Positions 24,176 through 36,440 of a stretch of 64,000 nt of DNA are shown piece after piece. Both the position numbers and the translations under genes were made by a program. Position 1 is the first letter of the stretch; each line of letters starts with the position of its first letter. The DNA comes from Thalassovita mangrovi (GTDB lineage Bacteria; Pseudomonadota; Alphaproteobacteria; Rhodobacterales; Rhodobacteraceae): the NCBI RefSeq assembly GCF_009857745.1, contig NZ_WWEN01000010.1:1-64000 (forward strand). Direction: 5' to 3'. The notes under the pieces were generated by a model. It made no database searches, was not told the DNA's origin, and was given only the letters and a program-made list of their open reading frames with translations.

Positions 24176-25326
24176 AACTCCTCCGGGCTTTGCAGCAGGG
24201 TATCGATTTGTTTCAGGAATTTCGCGCCGCGTCGTCCGTCGCTGACACGGTGATCGGCAGCCAGGGTGACGTGAACGCAAAGCCGCGCCATCACCGCGCC
24301 GTCGACCACGCGCGGCGCCACCCGCGGGGTGCCGAAGGCGACGATGGCCACCTGCGGCGGGTAGATAACGGCGGTCATGCCGTCGACGCCGTTTTCGCCG
24401 AGGCTGGAAATGGTGATCGTGCCTTGGGTCATTTCCGATCCCCTGAGCCGCCCCGACCGCGCCCGCGCCACCAGGTCGCGCATCGACGCCATCAGCTGAT
24501 CGAGCGGCTGCGACGCGGCATCCATGATCGCGGGCGCGATCAACCCGCCGCCGCGCAGCGCCACGGCGACGCCCGCGTTGACGGTCTTCGACGGGGCGAA
24601 CCCGTCCTCGTATTGCCCGTTCATCCCCTTGACGTCGCGCGCCGCCAGCGCGGCGGCCTTGACGAACAGCGTGCCCATCAGGATGCGGTCGCCCGGGTCG
24701 CAATCGGCATTGCGGGCACGCAGCCAGTCGTCGGCCTTTTGCAGGTCGATTTCGTGTTCGAGGTAGTAGTGCGGAATCTCGTGCTTCGACCGGGTCATCG
24801 CCGCCGCGATGGCCTCGCGCATTGCATCCAGATCAAGCCCCTGCTTGGCCGGTTTGCGCTTGCCCTTCCCCGCCGCGTCCACGTCGGCCAGCACGACGGC
24901 CCCGCCGGGGCCGCTACCCGTCACCCCCGACAGATCGACGCCAAGCTCCGCCGCCCGCGCCCGTGCGGCGGGCGAGGCCGGGATGTCCCCGGCCACCGCC
25001 GCCACCGGCGGCGGCGCGGGAACGGGTTTCGCCGGTTGGGCTGTGGGCACCGGTTCGGGTTCCCGCGCGGCTGCGGGCGCAGCCGCCTCGCCCTCGCCAC
25101 GGATCACCGCCAGCGGCGCGCCGACCGGCAGGGTCGTGCCCAAGGCGGCGTCGATCCGATCCACCACGCCGTCCTCGAAAATCTCGATCTCGATCGCGCC
25201 CTTCTGGGTTTCGACCACCGCCACCACGTCGCCGCGCTTGACCGTATCGCCCGGGCCGACCAGCCATTCGACCAGCTTGCCTTCCTCCATATCGGCGCCG
25301 AGCGAGGGCATCTTGAACACGCCCAT
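24172..25326 (-). CDS. E2 acyltransferase of a 2-oxoacid dehydrogenase complex
   Basis: A 384-residue dihydrolipoyl acyltransferase. Residues 1-76 are a lipoyl domain with Lys42 in [10 protein letters not shown], followed by a Pro/Ala linker, a peripheral-subunit binding domain (about 113-150, [15 protein letters not shown]) and the catalytic domain with His359 and Asp363 in ADHRVSDG. It transfers the acyl group made by E1 to CoA. The short length and single lipoyl domain resemble acetoin/pyruvate-type complexes. No E3 gene is nearby. It starts three bases after the E1 stop. Confidence 0.9.
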   Translation of the reverse strand: MGVFKMPSLGADMEEGKLVEWLVGPGDTVKRGDVVAVVETQKGAIEIEIFEDGVVDRIDAALGTTLPVGAPLAVIRGEGEAAAPAAAREPEPVPTAQPAKPVPAPPPVAAVAGDIPASPAARARAAELGVDLSGVTGSGPGGAVVLADVDAAGKGKRKPAKQGLDLDAMREAIAAAMTRSKHEIPHYYLEHEIDLQKADDWLRARNADCDPGDRILMGTLFVKAAALAARDVKGMNGQYEDGFAPSKTVNAGVAVALRGGGLIAPAIMDAASQPLDQLMASMRDLVARARSGRLRGSEMTQGTITISSLGENGVDGMTAVIYPPQVAIVAFGTPRVAPRVVDGAVMARLCVHVTLAADHRVSDGRRGAKFLKQIDTLLQSPEEL

Positions 25327-25329
25327 GGC

Positions 25330-27320
25330 TCAGCCCTTCCCGAGCGCGGCTTTGACCGCCGCCACGATGGCGGGCACCTGCGGGATCGAGGCGTCTTCGA
25401 GATGTTTCGGATAGGGGATCGGCACCTCCGCCGAACACACCCGGCCCACCGGCGCGTCCATGCGCCAGAACGCCTGTTCATGGATGCGCGCGGCAATTTC
25501 CGCCGACAAAGACCCCGAGCGCCACCCCTCGTCCACGATCACCGCCCGGCGGGTACGCGCGACCGAGGCGATGATGGTCGCATCGTCCAAGGGCCGCAGC
25601 ACGCGCAGATCGATCACCTCGGCCTCGATCCCGTCCTTGGACAGTTCCTCCGCCGCCTCCAACGTCTTGTAGAGCGAGCCGCCATAGGTGATCAGGCTGA
25701 TATTCTTGCCCGGCCGCCGGATCGCCGCCTTGTCAATATCGACCGGCCCGGCATTGCTGTCGATTTCGCCAGTCCGGTTATACAGCATCACGTTCTCGAA
25801 GATCAGCACCGGGTCGGGGTCGTTCAAAGCGGTCCACAGCATCCCGCGCGCATCCTCCAAGGTCGCGGGCGCCAGCACCCGCAAGCCGGGGATATGCGCG
25901 TACCAGCCTTCCAGCGAATGGGAATGCTGCGCCGCCAGCTGCTTGCCCGCGCCGGTGGCCATGCGGATCACCAGCGGTATGCCGAACTGCCCGGCCGACA
26001 TGTGCCGGATGGTGGCGGCGGTGTTCATGATCTGATCGAGCGCCAGCAGGCTGAAGTTGACCGTCATCAGTTCCACGATGGGGCGCATTCCCATCGCCGC
26101 CGCGCCGATGCCGAAACCGGTGTAACCCGATTCAGACAAAGGCGTGTCGCGGATGCGGCCCTCGCCGAATTCATCCATCATGCCCTTGGACACGGCGTAG
26201 CAGCCGCCATAGGCGCCCACGTCCTCGCCCATCAGGAACACCCGGTCGTCGCGGATCATCGCGTCGCGGATACCCTGCTTGACGGCCTCGCGATAGGTCA
26301 TCTCGACCGTCTCGCCCGAGGGTTTGGCCGCTGCGGGCGGGTCGGGCCTTTCTTCCGCCGTCACGTGGCGGGTCAGGTCTGCCAGCGGTTCCCAGCCGGA
26401 GCTTTCGGCGAATTCCACCGCCTCCGCGATTTCCGCGTCGATCCGCGCCTCCAGATCGGCCACGTCCTTGTCGTGGATCAGCCCCGCGCCGGTCCCCCAG
26501 CCTTGGAACCGCACAATGGGCCCGCGCTGGCGCCAATCCTCCACCTCGGCCTTGTCGCGGTAAAGCTGGGCGTCGAACATCGAATGGGCCCGGAACCGGT
26601 AGGTGCGGCATTCCAGGAAATAGGGCCGCGCGGTTTCGCGGATCGCGGCCAACGCCCGGCGCGCCGCCGCTTCGACCGCAACGACGTCATTGCCGTCGAC
26701 CACCTCGGACGGGATGCCATAGGCGGCGGCCTTCTGATGGATATCGGTCTGCGATTCCGACCGCGCCAGCGCCGTGCCCATGGCGTAGCCGTTGTTTTCG
26801 CAGACGAAGAGCGCGGGCACCTGCCACAGCTGCGCGAGGTTCATGGTTTCGTGAAACTCGCCCTCGGCCACCGCCCCTTCGCCGAAGAAACAGGCGGTCA
26901 CGCTGCCGGTGTCCTGCATCCGGTCGCCCAGCGCCAGCCCGCCCGCCAGCGGCAGCCCGCCGCCGACAATGGCGTTGCCGCCATAGAAATTCCGGTCCGC
27001 GTCGAACAGGTGCATCGACCCGCCGCGCCCGCCGGAACAGCCCGTGGCCTTGCCGTACATTTCGGCCATCACCGATTTCATCGGTACGCCGCGGATCAGC
27101 GCATGACCGTGTTCGCGGTAGGTGGCGACGATGCGGTCTTTTTCGCCAAGATGCGGTATGACCCCCGCGGCAATCGCTTCCTCGCCGTCGTATAGATGCA
27201 GGAAGCCACGGATTTTCTCCTGCGTGTAAAGCTCGGCGCATTTGTCTTCGAACTTGCGGACGCGCAGCATCTTGCCCAGCAGGTCGAGAACGTGATCGCG
27301 CGACAGGTGGATCTTGTCGG

Positions 27321-27324
<4 letters not shown>
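25330..27324 (-). CDS. Fused E1 alpha-beta subunit of a 2-oxoacid (acetoin/pyruvate-type) dehydrogenase
   Basis: A 664-residue thiamine-diphosphate enzyme in which E1 alpha (about 1-310) and E1 beta (from about 342) are joined by a Pro/Ala-rich linker. The alpha part has the [17 protein letters not shown] and GEGAVAEG...ENNGYAMGT cofactor region of AcoA/PdhA; the beta part starts with [15 protein letters not shown] and has GEDVGAYGG and [11 protein letters not shown] like AcoB/PdhB. It should decarboxylate a 2-oxoacid or acetoin onto the E2 lipoyl group. The start overlaps the acyl-CoA synthetase stop by four bases. The fusion fixes a 1:1 subunit ratio. The substrate cannot be assigned from sequence. 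Confidence 0.9.
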
Positions 27325-29069
<1,745 letters not shown>

Positions 29070-29123
29070 GCACAAATCCTCCCAAGCACACGGTAAGGCC
29101 GGGCCGCGGACCCGAACCATGAT

Positions 29124-31748
29124 TCAGGTCAAGGTGGCGTCCGCCGCTTCCGGTTCTCCGTTCCGGGGGCCAAACAGCCAGCGCAGCGTCTTTATCACCT
29201 CGGGCACCAGGATCAGCGGCAGGCACAAAAGCCCGATCATCTGCCAATGTTCCCACCCCAAAGGCGCGGTGCGCAGCAAGGTCTGCAACGGCGGCCAATA
29301 CACCGCCGCCAACTGGGCGCAGACCATCAGCACCAGCGCCACGATCAGCTTGGGGTTGGAAAACCATCCCAGCCGCCAACAGGGTTGAGTGAAAGAGCGG
29401 AAGGCGAAGACGCTGACCTTTTCGAACATCACCATCCCGGTGAAGGCGGCGGTGCGCGCCACCGCGTCGCCCTCGGCCATGAAGGCATAGAACAGGTAGA
29501 GGCTCGACGACCCGGTATAGGCGCCGAAGACCAGGATCAGCCCCACCGCTGTCCAGTCCATGATCCCCTGTTTCGCCGGGCGCGGCGGTTCTGCCATCTG
29601 GTCGGGCGTGCCGGGTTCCAGGCCAAGCGCCAAGGCGGTCACCCCGTCGGTGACAAGGTTCATCCACAGAATCTGCGTCGGCAGATAGATCAGCGGTCCG
29701 CCAAGCGCCAGGTTGGCCAGGATCGCGATCACCTCGCCCGCGTTCGACGACAGCAGGTAGCGCACGAAGCGGCGGATATTGGCGAACTGCCGGCGGCCTT
29801 CGCGGATGGCGCGTTCCAGCGTGGCGAAATTGTCGTCGAGCAGCACCAGATCGGCGGCATCCTTGGACACGTCGGTGCCCCTGATCCCCATGGCGACGCC
29901 GACATCGGCGCGTTTCAGCGCGGGCGCGTCGTTCACCCCGTCGCCGGTCATCGCCACGATCAGCCCGTCCCCCTGCAGAAGCTCAACCAGCCGCATCTTG
30001 TGTTCCGGCGCGGTGCGGGCGAACAGCACCGGGCCGTCCAGCACATCGCGCAGCGCCGCGTCGTCCATCTGTTCCAGATCGGCCCCGGTGATCGCCCGTT
30101 CGGCGGGCAGGCCCAGGGCGTCGGCGATGGCCCGCGCGGTGCGCGCGCCGTCGCCAGTGATCATGATCACCCGGATACCGGCAGACCGGCAGGCGCGGAT
30201 CGCGCGCTTCACCTCGGGACGGGGCGGGTCGATCATGCCCACGAGGCCGATGAATTCCAGATCGGCCTCGGGCACGGCGGCCTCGGACACCTCGCGCCGG
30301 GCCAAGGCGATCACCCGCAGCCCCTTGTCGGCCATCTGTTCATAGACCGCGTGGATTTCTGCGCGCACCGCGTCGGTCAGCGGCGCAGTGCCCTTGGGAC
30401 CGCGCCAATGGCTGCAAACCTCCAGCAGATGTTCCGGCGCACCCTTGGCCAGCTGCACCAGCCGGTCCTCCTGCCAGCGCACCATGCTCATCCGTTTGCG
30501 TTCCGAGGTGAAGGGAATCTCCTCCAGCGGGGCGGCGGCGGGCATCGGCGTCCAGCCCTTGTAGGCGAAGGTGACCAGCGCCCCCTCGGTCGGATCGCCG
30601 ACCATGTGCCAGGTCGATCCCTCTCGATACAGGCTGGCATGGGAACAGCCCACCATCACGTCCAGCGCATCGGCGAGATCGGGATCGTCGCCGTAACGGT
30701 GCGGCCGCCCCTCCAGCAGGATGCGCCCGGCCGGATCGTAACCGGTGCCGACCGCCTCGTACCGCCGCCCGGCGATCCACAGCACTTCGCCGGTCATCAT
30801 GTTTTCGGTCAGCGTCCCGGTCTTGTCGGTGCAGATGACCGAGGCCGATCCCAGCGTTTCCATCGCCTGCAGCCGCCGCGCCAGCGCCTTCTGCCGCACC
30901 ATCGCCGCGGCGCCAAGCGCCAGGCTGATGGTGACCACCGCAGGCAGGCCCTCGGGCACGATGGCCACCGCCATCGACAGCCCGGTCATCACCATTTCGA
31001 TCACGTCGCGCCCGGCCAGGATGCCGGTCAACGCGATCGCCGCCCCCAGCCCGAGCGAGGCGATCCCCAGCTGTCCGCCCAGCCGGCCCAGTTGCCGCGA
31101 CAGGTTGGTTTCCTTTTCACCCACCGATCCGGTCAACTGGGCGATCTTGCCGAATTCGGTCGCGGGTCCGGTGGCACTGACCAAAGCCTCGCCGCGCCCC
31201 GAGACCACAAGCGTGCCCATCATCACCGCGCCCGCGTCGCCACCGTCGCCGGGCTTTTTCGACACCGAAATCGATTCCCCGGTCAGCACGCTTTCGTCGG
31301 TCCTGAGTTCCAGCGCCGACACCAGCCGCGCATCGGCGGGCACCTGATCGCCCGCATCCAGCAGCACCAGGTCGCCGGGCACGATATCGCGGCTGTCGAT
31401 TTCCATCGGGTGACCGTCGCGGATCACCCGCGCGTGGCCCACCAGCATTTCGCGCAACGCCGCCAGAGCGGTTTCCGCCCGCCATTCCTGCACGAAGCCC
31501 AGCACCCCGTTCAGGATCACCACCATGCCGATGGCGATGCTGTCGATCCATTCGCCAAGCGCCAGCGCCACCAGCGCCGCGCCGATCAGCAGCAGCACCA
31601 GAAGGCCGGTGAACTGGCGCAGGAAAATCTTCCAGGCCGGAGTGGTGCGGGCTTCGCCGACGATGTTGCGGCCATGGATTTGCAGCCGCTTAGCCGCCTC
31701 GGCGCTGGTCAGCCCGTTGGCTTCGATAGGCGTCGTGTCGGTCTGCAT
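29124..31748 (-). CDS. P-type cation-transporting ATPase (P2A, calcium-type)
   Basis: An 874-residue ATPase. Phosphorylated Asp308 lies in DKTGTLT, the actuator loop is TGES at 156-159, the hinge is TGDGVNDAPALKRADVG, and membrane helix 4 carries VPEGLPA at 264-270, as in calcium- and cation-type P2A pumps. About ten membrane segments are spread over the N-terminal and C-terminal parts. The chosen ATG has GGAGGA four bases upstream; an earlier in-frame start adds 11 residues. An FNR-type box lies 60 bases upstream. Related pumps recur in oxygen-limited gene sets, but the ion is unknown. Confidence 0.9.
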   Translation of the reverse strand: MQTDTTPIEANGLTSAEAAKRLQIHGRNIVGEARTTPAWKIFLRQFTGLLVLLLIGAALVALALGEWIDSIAIGMVVILNGVLGFVQEWRAETALAALREMLVGHARVIRDGHPMEIDSRDIVPGDLVLLDAGDQVPADARLVSALELRTDESVLTGESISVSKKPGDGGDAGAVMMGTLVVSGRGEALVSATGPATEFGKIAQLTGSVGEKETNLSRQLGRLGGQLGIASLGLGAAIALTGILAGRDVIEMVMTGLSMAVAIVPEGLPAVVTISLALGAAAMVRQKALARRLQAMETLGSASVICTDKTGTLTENMMTGEVLWIAGRRYEAVGTGYDPAGRILLEGRPHRYGDDPDLADALDVMVGCSHASLYREGSTWHMVGDPTEGALVTFAYKGWTPMPAAAPLEEIPFTSERKRMSMVRWQEDRLVQLAKGAPEHLLEVCSHWRGPKGTAPLTDAVRAEIHAVYEQMADKGLRVIALARREVSEAAVPEADLEFIGLVGMIDPPRPEVKRAIRACRSAGIRVIMITGDGARTARAIADALGLPAERAITGADLEQMDDAALRDVLDGPVLFARTAPEHKMRLVELLQGDGLIVAMTGDGVNDAPALKRADVGVAMGIRGTDVSKDAADLVLLDDNFATLERAIREGRRQFANIRRFVRYLLSSNAGEVIAILANLALGGPLIYLPTQILWMNLVTDGVTALALGLEPGTPDQMAEPPRPAKQGIMDWTAVGLILVFGAYTGSSSLYLFYAFMAEGDAVARTAAFTGMVMFEKVSVFAFRSFTQPCWRLGWFSNPKLIVALVLMVCAQLAAVYWPPLQTLLRTAPLGWEHWQMIGLLCLPLILVPEVIKTLRWLFGPRNGEPEAADATLT

Positions 31749-31807
31749 CCGTCCTCCGGTCGCTGCCGCGTGTACGAACATCTTCGACTGCCACCATGGC
31801 GGGGGCC

Positions 31808-31821
31808 TTGAGACAGATCAA
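31808..31821. promoter_or_regulatory. FNR/FixK-type box upstream of the P-type ATPase
   Basis: TTGAGACAGATCAA (minus strand TTGATCTGTCTCAA) differs at one position from the TTGAT-N4-ATCAA consensus of FnrL/FixK regulators. It stands 60 bases before the ATPase start, in the short gap after livF. This would place the ATPase, ligase, E1, E2 and ACP genes, and possibly hox, under low-oxygen control. Confidence 0.6.
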
Positions 31822-31864
31822 CCGGCGCGCGACGTCATCCTAACAACCGCGTGAATTGCCGCGG

Positions 31865-32554
31865 TCAGATGCCCAGATACCGGTCGGTGATGTCCGGCGT
31901 CAGATCGGCGAAGGCCCCGGACCAGACCGAGCGGCCCTTTTCCAGAATCACCGCGCTGTCGGCGACGCTGCCCAGTTCCTTCAGCGACTTGTCGACGACG
32001 ACGATCGCCAGCCCGGTTTCGGATTTCAGCCGGGCGATGGCGGCCCAGATTTCATGCCGCACCACCGGGGCCAGGCCTTCGGTCGCCTCGTCGAGGATCA
32101 GCAGGCGCGGGTTGGTCATCAGCGCCCGGCCAATGGCCAGCATCTGCTGTTCGCCGCCCGACAAGGACCCGGCCAGCTGATCGCGCCGTTCGGCCAGGCG
32201 CGGGAACAGGTCGGACACGGCAGCGAAATCCCACGGCCCCGGGCGGGCGGCGGCGATCAGGTTTTCATGCACCGTCAGATTGGCAAAACAGCGCCGCCCC
32301 TCGGGCACCAGCCCGATCCCGGCCCGCGCTGCCTGATGCGGTTTCAGCCGCGACAGGTCGCGGTGGTCGAACAGCACCGACCCGCCCTTGTGCTTCAGCA
32401 ACCGGCAGATCACCTTGATCGTGGTCGATTTGCCCATCCCGTTGCGCCCCATCAGCGCCAAGACCTCACCCTCGGCCAGCGTCAGATCGACGTCGAACAG
32501 CGCCTGGGAAGGGCCGTAGAAGGCCGAGATATGGGAAAGTTGCAGGAAACTCAT
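31865..32554 (-). CDS. livF: Branched-chain-type ABC transporter ATPase LivF
   Basis: A 229-residue LivF-type ATPase with Walker A GRNGMGKST, signature LSGGEQQMLAIGRAL and Walker B LLILDEATEGL. It pairs with LivG in high-affinity amino-acid or amide uptake systems. Its start overlaps the livG stop. A short hairpin (ACCGCG arms, 31846-31865) overlaps its stop. Confidence 0.93.
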   Translation of the reverse strand: MSFLQLSHISAFYGPSQALFDVDLTLAEGEVLALMGRNGMGKSTTIKVICRLLKHKGGSVLFDHRDLSRLKPHQAARAGIGLVPEGRRCFANLTVHENLIAAARPGPWDFAAVSDLFPRLAERRDQLAGSLSGGEQQMLAIGRALMTNPRLLILDEATEGLAPVVRHEIWAAIARLKSETGLAIVVVDKSLKELGSVADSAVILEKGRSVWSGAFADLTPDITDRYLGI

Positions 32555-33300
32555 GCCTCTTCCCCCAAGTAAGCGCGGCGCACCTCGGGATCGTTGCGGA
32601 TGTCCTCGACCGTGCCGCTGGCGATGATCCGGCCATAGACCAGCACGCTGATCCGGTCGGCCAGCGCGAACACCGCATCCATGTCATGTTCGACCAGCAG
32701 GATCGGCGCCTGTTGCCGCAACCGGTCCAGAACGCCCACCAGTTGCTGCGATCCTTCGGCACCGAGCCCGGCCATCGGTTCGTCCATCACGAAGGCCTTG
32801 GGGTCGAGCGTCAGCGCCACCGCGACCTCCAACTGGCGGCGCTGCCCGTGCGACAGCTCGGCGGTGCGGAAGGCGCGGAAATCCTGCAGGCCCACCTGTT
32901 CCAGCGCGGCCTCGGCGCGGGCGACAAGGTCGTGATCGCGCATCACCGAACGGACAAAGCGGAACACCCCACCGCGATGACCAAGCGCGCCCAGCATCGC
33001 GTTTTGCAACACGGTGTATTCCATCGCCAGCATTGATATCTGAAACGTCCGCGCCAGCCCCAGCCGCGCCCGCGCGGCGGTGGACAGGGCTGTGACGTCG
33101 CGCCCGGCGAAATGCACCGCGCCGCTGTCCGGCGCCAACCCGCCCGCGATCTGCGCGATCAGGGTCGATTTGCCGGCCCCGTTCGGACCGATCAGCGCGT
33201 GGATTTCCCCGGGCCGCAGGTCGAGGTCGATTGCATCGCTCGCCTTCAGCCCGCCGAAGCTCTTGCTGATGCCCCTGACATCGAGAACCGGATCAGTCAT
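32551..33300 (-). CDS. livG: Branched-chain-type ABC transporter ATPase LivG
   Basis: A 249-residue LivG-type ATPase with Walker A GPNGAGKST, signature SHGQRRQLEVAVAL (the relaxed LivG form) and Walker B AFVMDEPMAGL. The start overlaps the end of livM by eight bases. Confidence 0.93.
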   Translation of the reverse strand: MTDPVLDVRGISKSFGGLKASDAIDLDLRPGEIHALIGPNGAGKSTLIAQIAGGLAPDSGAVHFAGRDVTALSTAARARLGLARTFQISMLAMEYTVLQNAMLGALGHRGGVFRFVRSVMRDHDLVARAEAALEQVGLQDFRAFRTAELSHGQRRQLEVAVALTLDPKAFVMDEPMAGLGAEGSQQLVGVLDRLRQQAPILLVEHDMDAVFALADRISVLVYGRIIASGTVEDIRNDPEVRRAYLGEEA

Positions 33301-34276
33301 GCGCCACCTCGCGCCCGGCGATCAGCCCGTAGAGCCCGCCCTTGGCGAACAGGACAACGCCCAGCAGGATCGCGCCCAGATAGATATGCCAGAACTCGGA
33401 AAGCCCGCCGAGCGTATGTTCCAGCAGGATAAACAGCGCCGCGCCCGCCACCGGGCCGAACACCCGCCCGACCCCGCCGAGGATCACGAAAACCATGATT
33501 TCGCCCGAGGTCTGCCAGGACAGCATCGACGGGCTGACAAAGCGGTTCAGGTCGGCAAACAGCGCCCCGGCCAGCCCGGTGATCGCCCCCGAGATGGTGA
33601 AGGCTGTCAGGTACAGCCGATACGGCACCTGCCCCACCGCCTGCACCCGGTCGGGGTTCTGCCGCGCCGCGCCCAGCATCAACCCGAAGGGCGACCGCGC
33701 CGCGCGCCAGGTGCCGAACAGCACGATCAGCAGAACCGCATAACAGACCGCGAAGAACTGGATCGGGTCCATCGTGTTCAGCCCGGGGAAGGAATTGCGC
33801 ACATAGATCGACAACCCGTCTTCGCCACCATAGGCGGGCCAGGAGATCGCGAAGTAATAAAACATCTGCCCGAAGGCCAAGGTGATCATGATGAAATAGA
33901 CCCCCGCGGTGCGCAGCGACAGCGCGCCGATCACCAGCGCCGCCAGCGCACCGGTGACAATCGCCACCAGCCAGATCACCGGCATCGACTTGGTGCCCTC
34001 GATCAGCAGCGGCCATTCCATCATCGGGGTGTAATTCTGCGCGTGAAAGGCCAGGATGCCCATCGCGTAGCCGCCCAGCCCGAAAAACGCCGCATGGCCC
34101 AGGCTCACCAGCCCGCCGAAGCCAAGCGCGAAGTTCAGCCCGATCCCGGCGATGGCAAGGATCACCGCGCGGGTGGTCAGGGTGATCAAGAACGGCTCAT
34201 CCGCGACGGAAGCCCAAAGCGGCAGCGCCAGCAGCAGAAGAAGGATCGCGGCATTCAGCAGGGTTTCGCGCTTCAT
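33293..34276 (-). CDS. livM: Branched-chain-type ABC transporter permease LivM
   Basis: A 327-residue permease with eight or more hydrophobic segments. The GLNFALGFGGLVSLGHAAFFGLG region near 45-65 and the SPFGLMLGAARQNPDR loop are typical of LivM. It begins one base after the livH stop and forms the channel with LivH. Confidence 0.92.
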   Translation of the reverse strand: MKRETLLNAAILLLLLALPLWASVADEPFLITLTTRAVILAIAGIGLNFALGFGGLVSLGHAAFFGLGGYAMGILAFHAQNYTPMMEWPLLIEGTKSMPVIWLVAIVTGALAALVIGALSLRTAGVYFIMITLAFGQMFYYFAISWPAYGGEDGLSIYVRNSFPGLNTMDPIQFFAVCYAVLLIVLFGTWRAARSPFGLMLGAARQNPDRVQAVGQVPYRLYLTAFTISGAITGLAGALFADLNRFVSPSMLSWQTSGEIMVFVILGGVGRVFGPVAGAALFILLEHTLGGLSEFWHIYLGAILLGVVLFAKGGLYGLIAGREVAHD

Positions 34277-34277
34277 C

Positions 34278-35195
34278 TCATGCCTCTCCGAACAGGCCCT
34301 TGGGCCGGAACAGCAACACGCCCGCCATCAGCAGGTAGATCGACATCGAGGCCAGCGACGACCCGACCGAGGTGGCCTCGGACGGGTTCATGAACAGGGC
34401 GAAAAGCTGCGGCAGCAGGAACCGGCCCAGCGTATCGGTCAGCCCCACCAGGATGGCGCCGATGAAGGCGCCCTTGATCGACCCGATGCCGCCGATCACG
34501 ATCACCACGAAGGCCAGGATCAGCACCGGTTCGCCCATGCCGATCTGCACCGACTGGATCGCACCCACCAGCGCCCCGGCAAACCCCGCCAGAGCCGCGC
34601 CGAGCGCAAAGACCAAGGTGTAGAGCCGCGAGATGTTGACGCCCAAGGCGCCGATCATTTCGCGGTCGTTTTCGCCTGCGCGGATGCGGATACCCACCCG
34701 CGTGCGCGCGATCATCCAGAACAGCCCGGCGGCCAGCGCCAGCCCGACCCCGATCAAGGTCAGCCGGTAAAGCGAATATTCGATCCCCAAGGGCAGCGTC
34801 ACCGTGCCCGACAGCCATTCGGGCTTGTCGAGGAACAAAGGGAAGGACCCGAACAGATACCGGGTGCCTTCGGAAAAGATCAGGATCAGCGCGAAAGTGG
34901 CCAGCACCTGATCGAGGTGATCGCGGTCATAGAGCCTGCGGATCACCGTCATCTCAATGACCACCCCGGCCATCGCCGCCGCCGCCAGGGAGGCCACCAG
35001 CGCCAGCAGGAAAGACCCGGTCAGCGCCGACACCCCCGCCGCCGCGAAGGCGCCGACCATGTAAAGCGATCCATGCGCGAGGTTGATCAGCCCCATGACA
35101 CCGAAGATCAGGGTCAGCCCGGCGGCGATCAGAAACAGCATGACGCCGAACTGCAGCCCGTTCAGGGCCTGCTCGATCAGGAGAAGAGAGGACAT
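34278..35195 (-). CDS. livH: Branched-chain-type ABC transporter permease LivH
   Basis: A permease of about 305 residues with eight or so membrane segments and the LivH signature GLINLAHGSLYMVGAF near 40. The ATG at 35195 gives the usual N-terminus; a GTG at 35216 in the same frame would add seven residues that overlap the upstream hairpin, so it is less likely. No strong Shine-Dalgarno is visible for either. Confidence 0.92.
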   Translation of the reverse strand: MSSLLLIEQALNGLQFGVMLFLIAAGLTLIFGVMGLINLAHGSLYMVGAFAAAGVSALTGSFLLALVASLAAAAMAGVVIEMTVIRRLYDRDHLDQVLATFALILIFSEGTRYLFGSFPLFLDKPEWLSGTVTLPLGIEYSLYRLTLIGVGLALAAGLFWMIARTRVGIRIRAGENDREMIGALGVNISRLYTLVFALGAALAGFAGALVGAIQSVQIGMGEPVLILAFVVIVIGGIGSIKGAFIGAILVGLTDTLGRFLLPQLFALFMNPSEATSVGSSLASMSIYLLMAGVLLFRPKGLFGEA

Positions 35196-35215
35196 GCGTC
35201 TATCCAGTCGGGACA

Positions 35216-35239
35216 CCGGGCGGCGTGAAAGCCGCCCGG
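35216..35239 (-). other. Hairpin between the binding-protein gene and livH
   Basis: CCGGGCGGC, a 6-base loop and GCCGCCCGG form a perfect 9-base-pair stem starting 11 bases after the binding-protein stop. No T-run follows, so it more likely stabilises the upstream message or attenuates than ends transcription. Confidence 0.65.
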
Positions 35240-35249
35240 TGCCTGGGTC

Positions 35250-36389
35250 TTACATCTTGCACTCGTCCACGTAAGCGTTGGAGCGGTCTTCCAGCGCCAC
35301 ACCGACGATCTTGTTGGTGTAGACGTCGCCTTCCTTGATCACCTCACGGACATAGATGTCCTGGATCGGATGGTTGTTCGACGCGAAGGTGAAATCACCT
35401 CGCACAGATGCGAAATCGGCCGCTTTCAGCGCGGCGCGGAATGCATCGGCGTCCGAGATATCCGCCTTTTCCATGGCCGAGATCATCAGGTTCGCGGTAT
35501 CGAACCCCTGCGCGGCATAGAGCGACGGCAGACGGCCATATTCGGCCAGGAAGCTTTCGACGAAGGCCTTGTTGGCGGCGTTGTCGATGTCCTTGCTCCA
35601 TTGCGAGGTGTTCTTGACGCCCATCGCGGCTTCGCCAACCGCCTGCAGGATGCCCTGGTCGAAGCTGAAGGCGGGGCCGACGACCGGCAGGTCGACGCCG
35701 CTATCGGCATATTGCTTCATGAAGGAAATCCCCATGCCGCCGGGCAGGAAGAAGAACACGCTGTCGGCGCCGCTCGCCCGGATCTGCGCGATCTCGGCGG
35801 CGTAATCGGTCTGGCCCAGCTTGGTATAAACCTCGCCCGCCAGTTCGCCGGTATAGAACCGCTTGACGCCGGTCAGGCTGTCCTTTCCCGCCGGGTAGTT
35901 GGGGGCGAGAATGAAGGGTTTCTTGTAGCCCGCACTGGTCAGATAGGCCCCCGCCGCTTCGTGCAGGTTGTCATTCTGATAGGCGACCGAGAAATAGTTC
36001 GGGTTGCAGCCCTTGCCCGCTAGCGCCGACGGCGCGGCATTGACCGACAGGTAGAACTTGCCCTGCGCCACGGCACCCGGCACCACCGCCATGGCGAGGT
36101 TCGACCAGATGATGCCGGTCAGCACATCGACCTTGTCGGACTGGATCATCTTGTCGGCCAGTTGCACCGCGACATCGGGTTTGCGCTGATCGTCCTCGAT
36201 CACCACTTCGATGTCATCGCGGCCCGATTGCCCGACCGCCAGCATGAAGCCGTCGCGCGCGTCGATGCCAAGCCCGGCACCGCCGCCCGAAAGCGTGGTG
36301 ATCATGCCGACCTTGACGCCCTCGGCCCAGCCGCTGCCCGCCGCCAGTGCCGCCAGCGATGCACCCAGGATAAAAGATTTCAGTTTCAT
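35250..36389 (-). CDS. Periplasmic substrate-binding protein of the Liv-type transporter
   Basis: A 379-residue LivK-like (type I) binding protein with a signal peptide (about residues 1-22, cleavage after GWA). The mature protein begins VKVGMITTLSGGGAGLG and contains two Rossmann-like lobes (for example DIEVVIEDDQRKPDVA). One internal Cys and a Cys three from the end (DECKM) could form a disulfide. The kynA-kynU genes directly upstream suggest tryptophan, kynurenine or a related aromatic compound as ligand instead of leucine; this is inference. Confidence 0.88.
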   Translation of the reverse strand: MKLKSFILGASLAALAAGSGWAEGVKVGMITTLSGGGAGLGIDARDGFMLAVGQSGRDDIEVVIEDDQRKPDVAVQLADKMIQSDKVDVLTGIIWSNLAMAVVPGAVAQGKFYLSVNAAPSALAGKGCNPNYFSVAYQNDNLHEAAGAYLTSAGYKKPFILAPNYPAGKDSLTGVKRFYTGELAGEVYTKLGQTDYAAEIAQIRASGADSVFFFLPGGMGISFMKQYADSGVDLPVVGPAFSFDQGILQAVGEAAMGVKNTSQWSKDIDNAANKAFVESFLAEYGRLPSLYAAQGFDTANLMISAMEKADISDADAFRAALKAADFASVRGDFTFASNNHPIQDIYVREVIKEGDVYTNKIVGVALEDRSNAYVDECKM

Positions 36390-36440
36390 GTGACCCCCTT
36401 CGTTCTTCGTGTTTTTCGCGCCCTGCCGGGCTTATTGTCC

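Noticed and set aside
24190-27195. Plus-strand frame of about 1000 codons opposite the E1 and E2 genes
   Set aside because: It is the mirror of strongly supported minus-strand genes. High GC and biased codons leave the antisense frame free of stops; its product is Arg/His/Pro-rich with no family match or ribosome binding site.
29247-31811. Plus-strand frame of about 850 codons opposite the P-type ATPase
   Set aside because: Same cause: an antisense frame of a gene with all P-type ATPase motifs. His/Gln/Arg-rich low-quality product.
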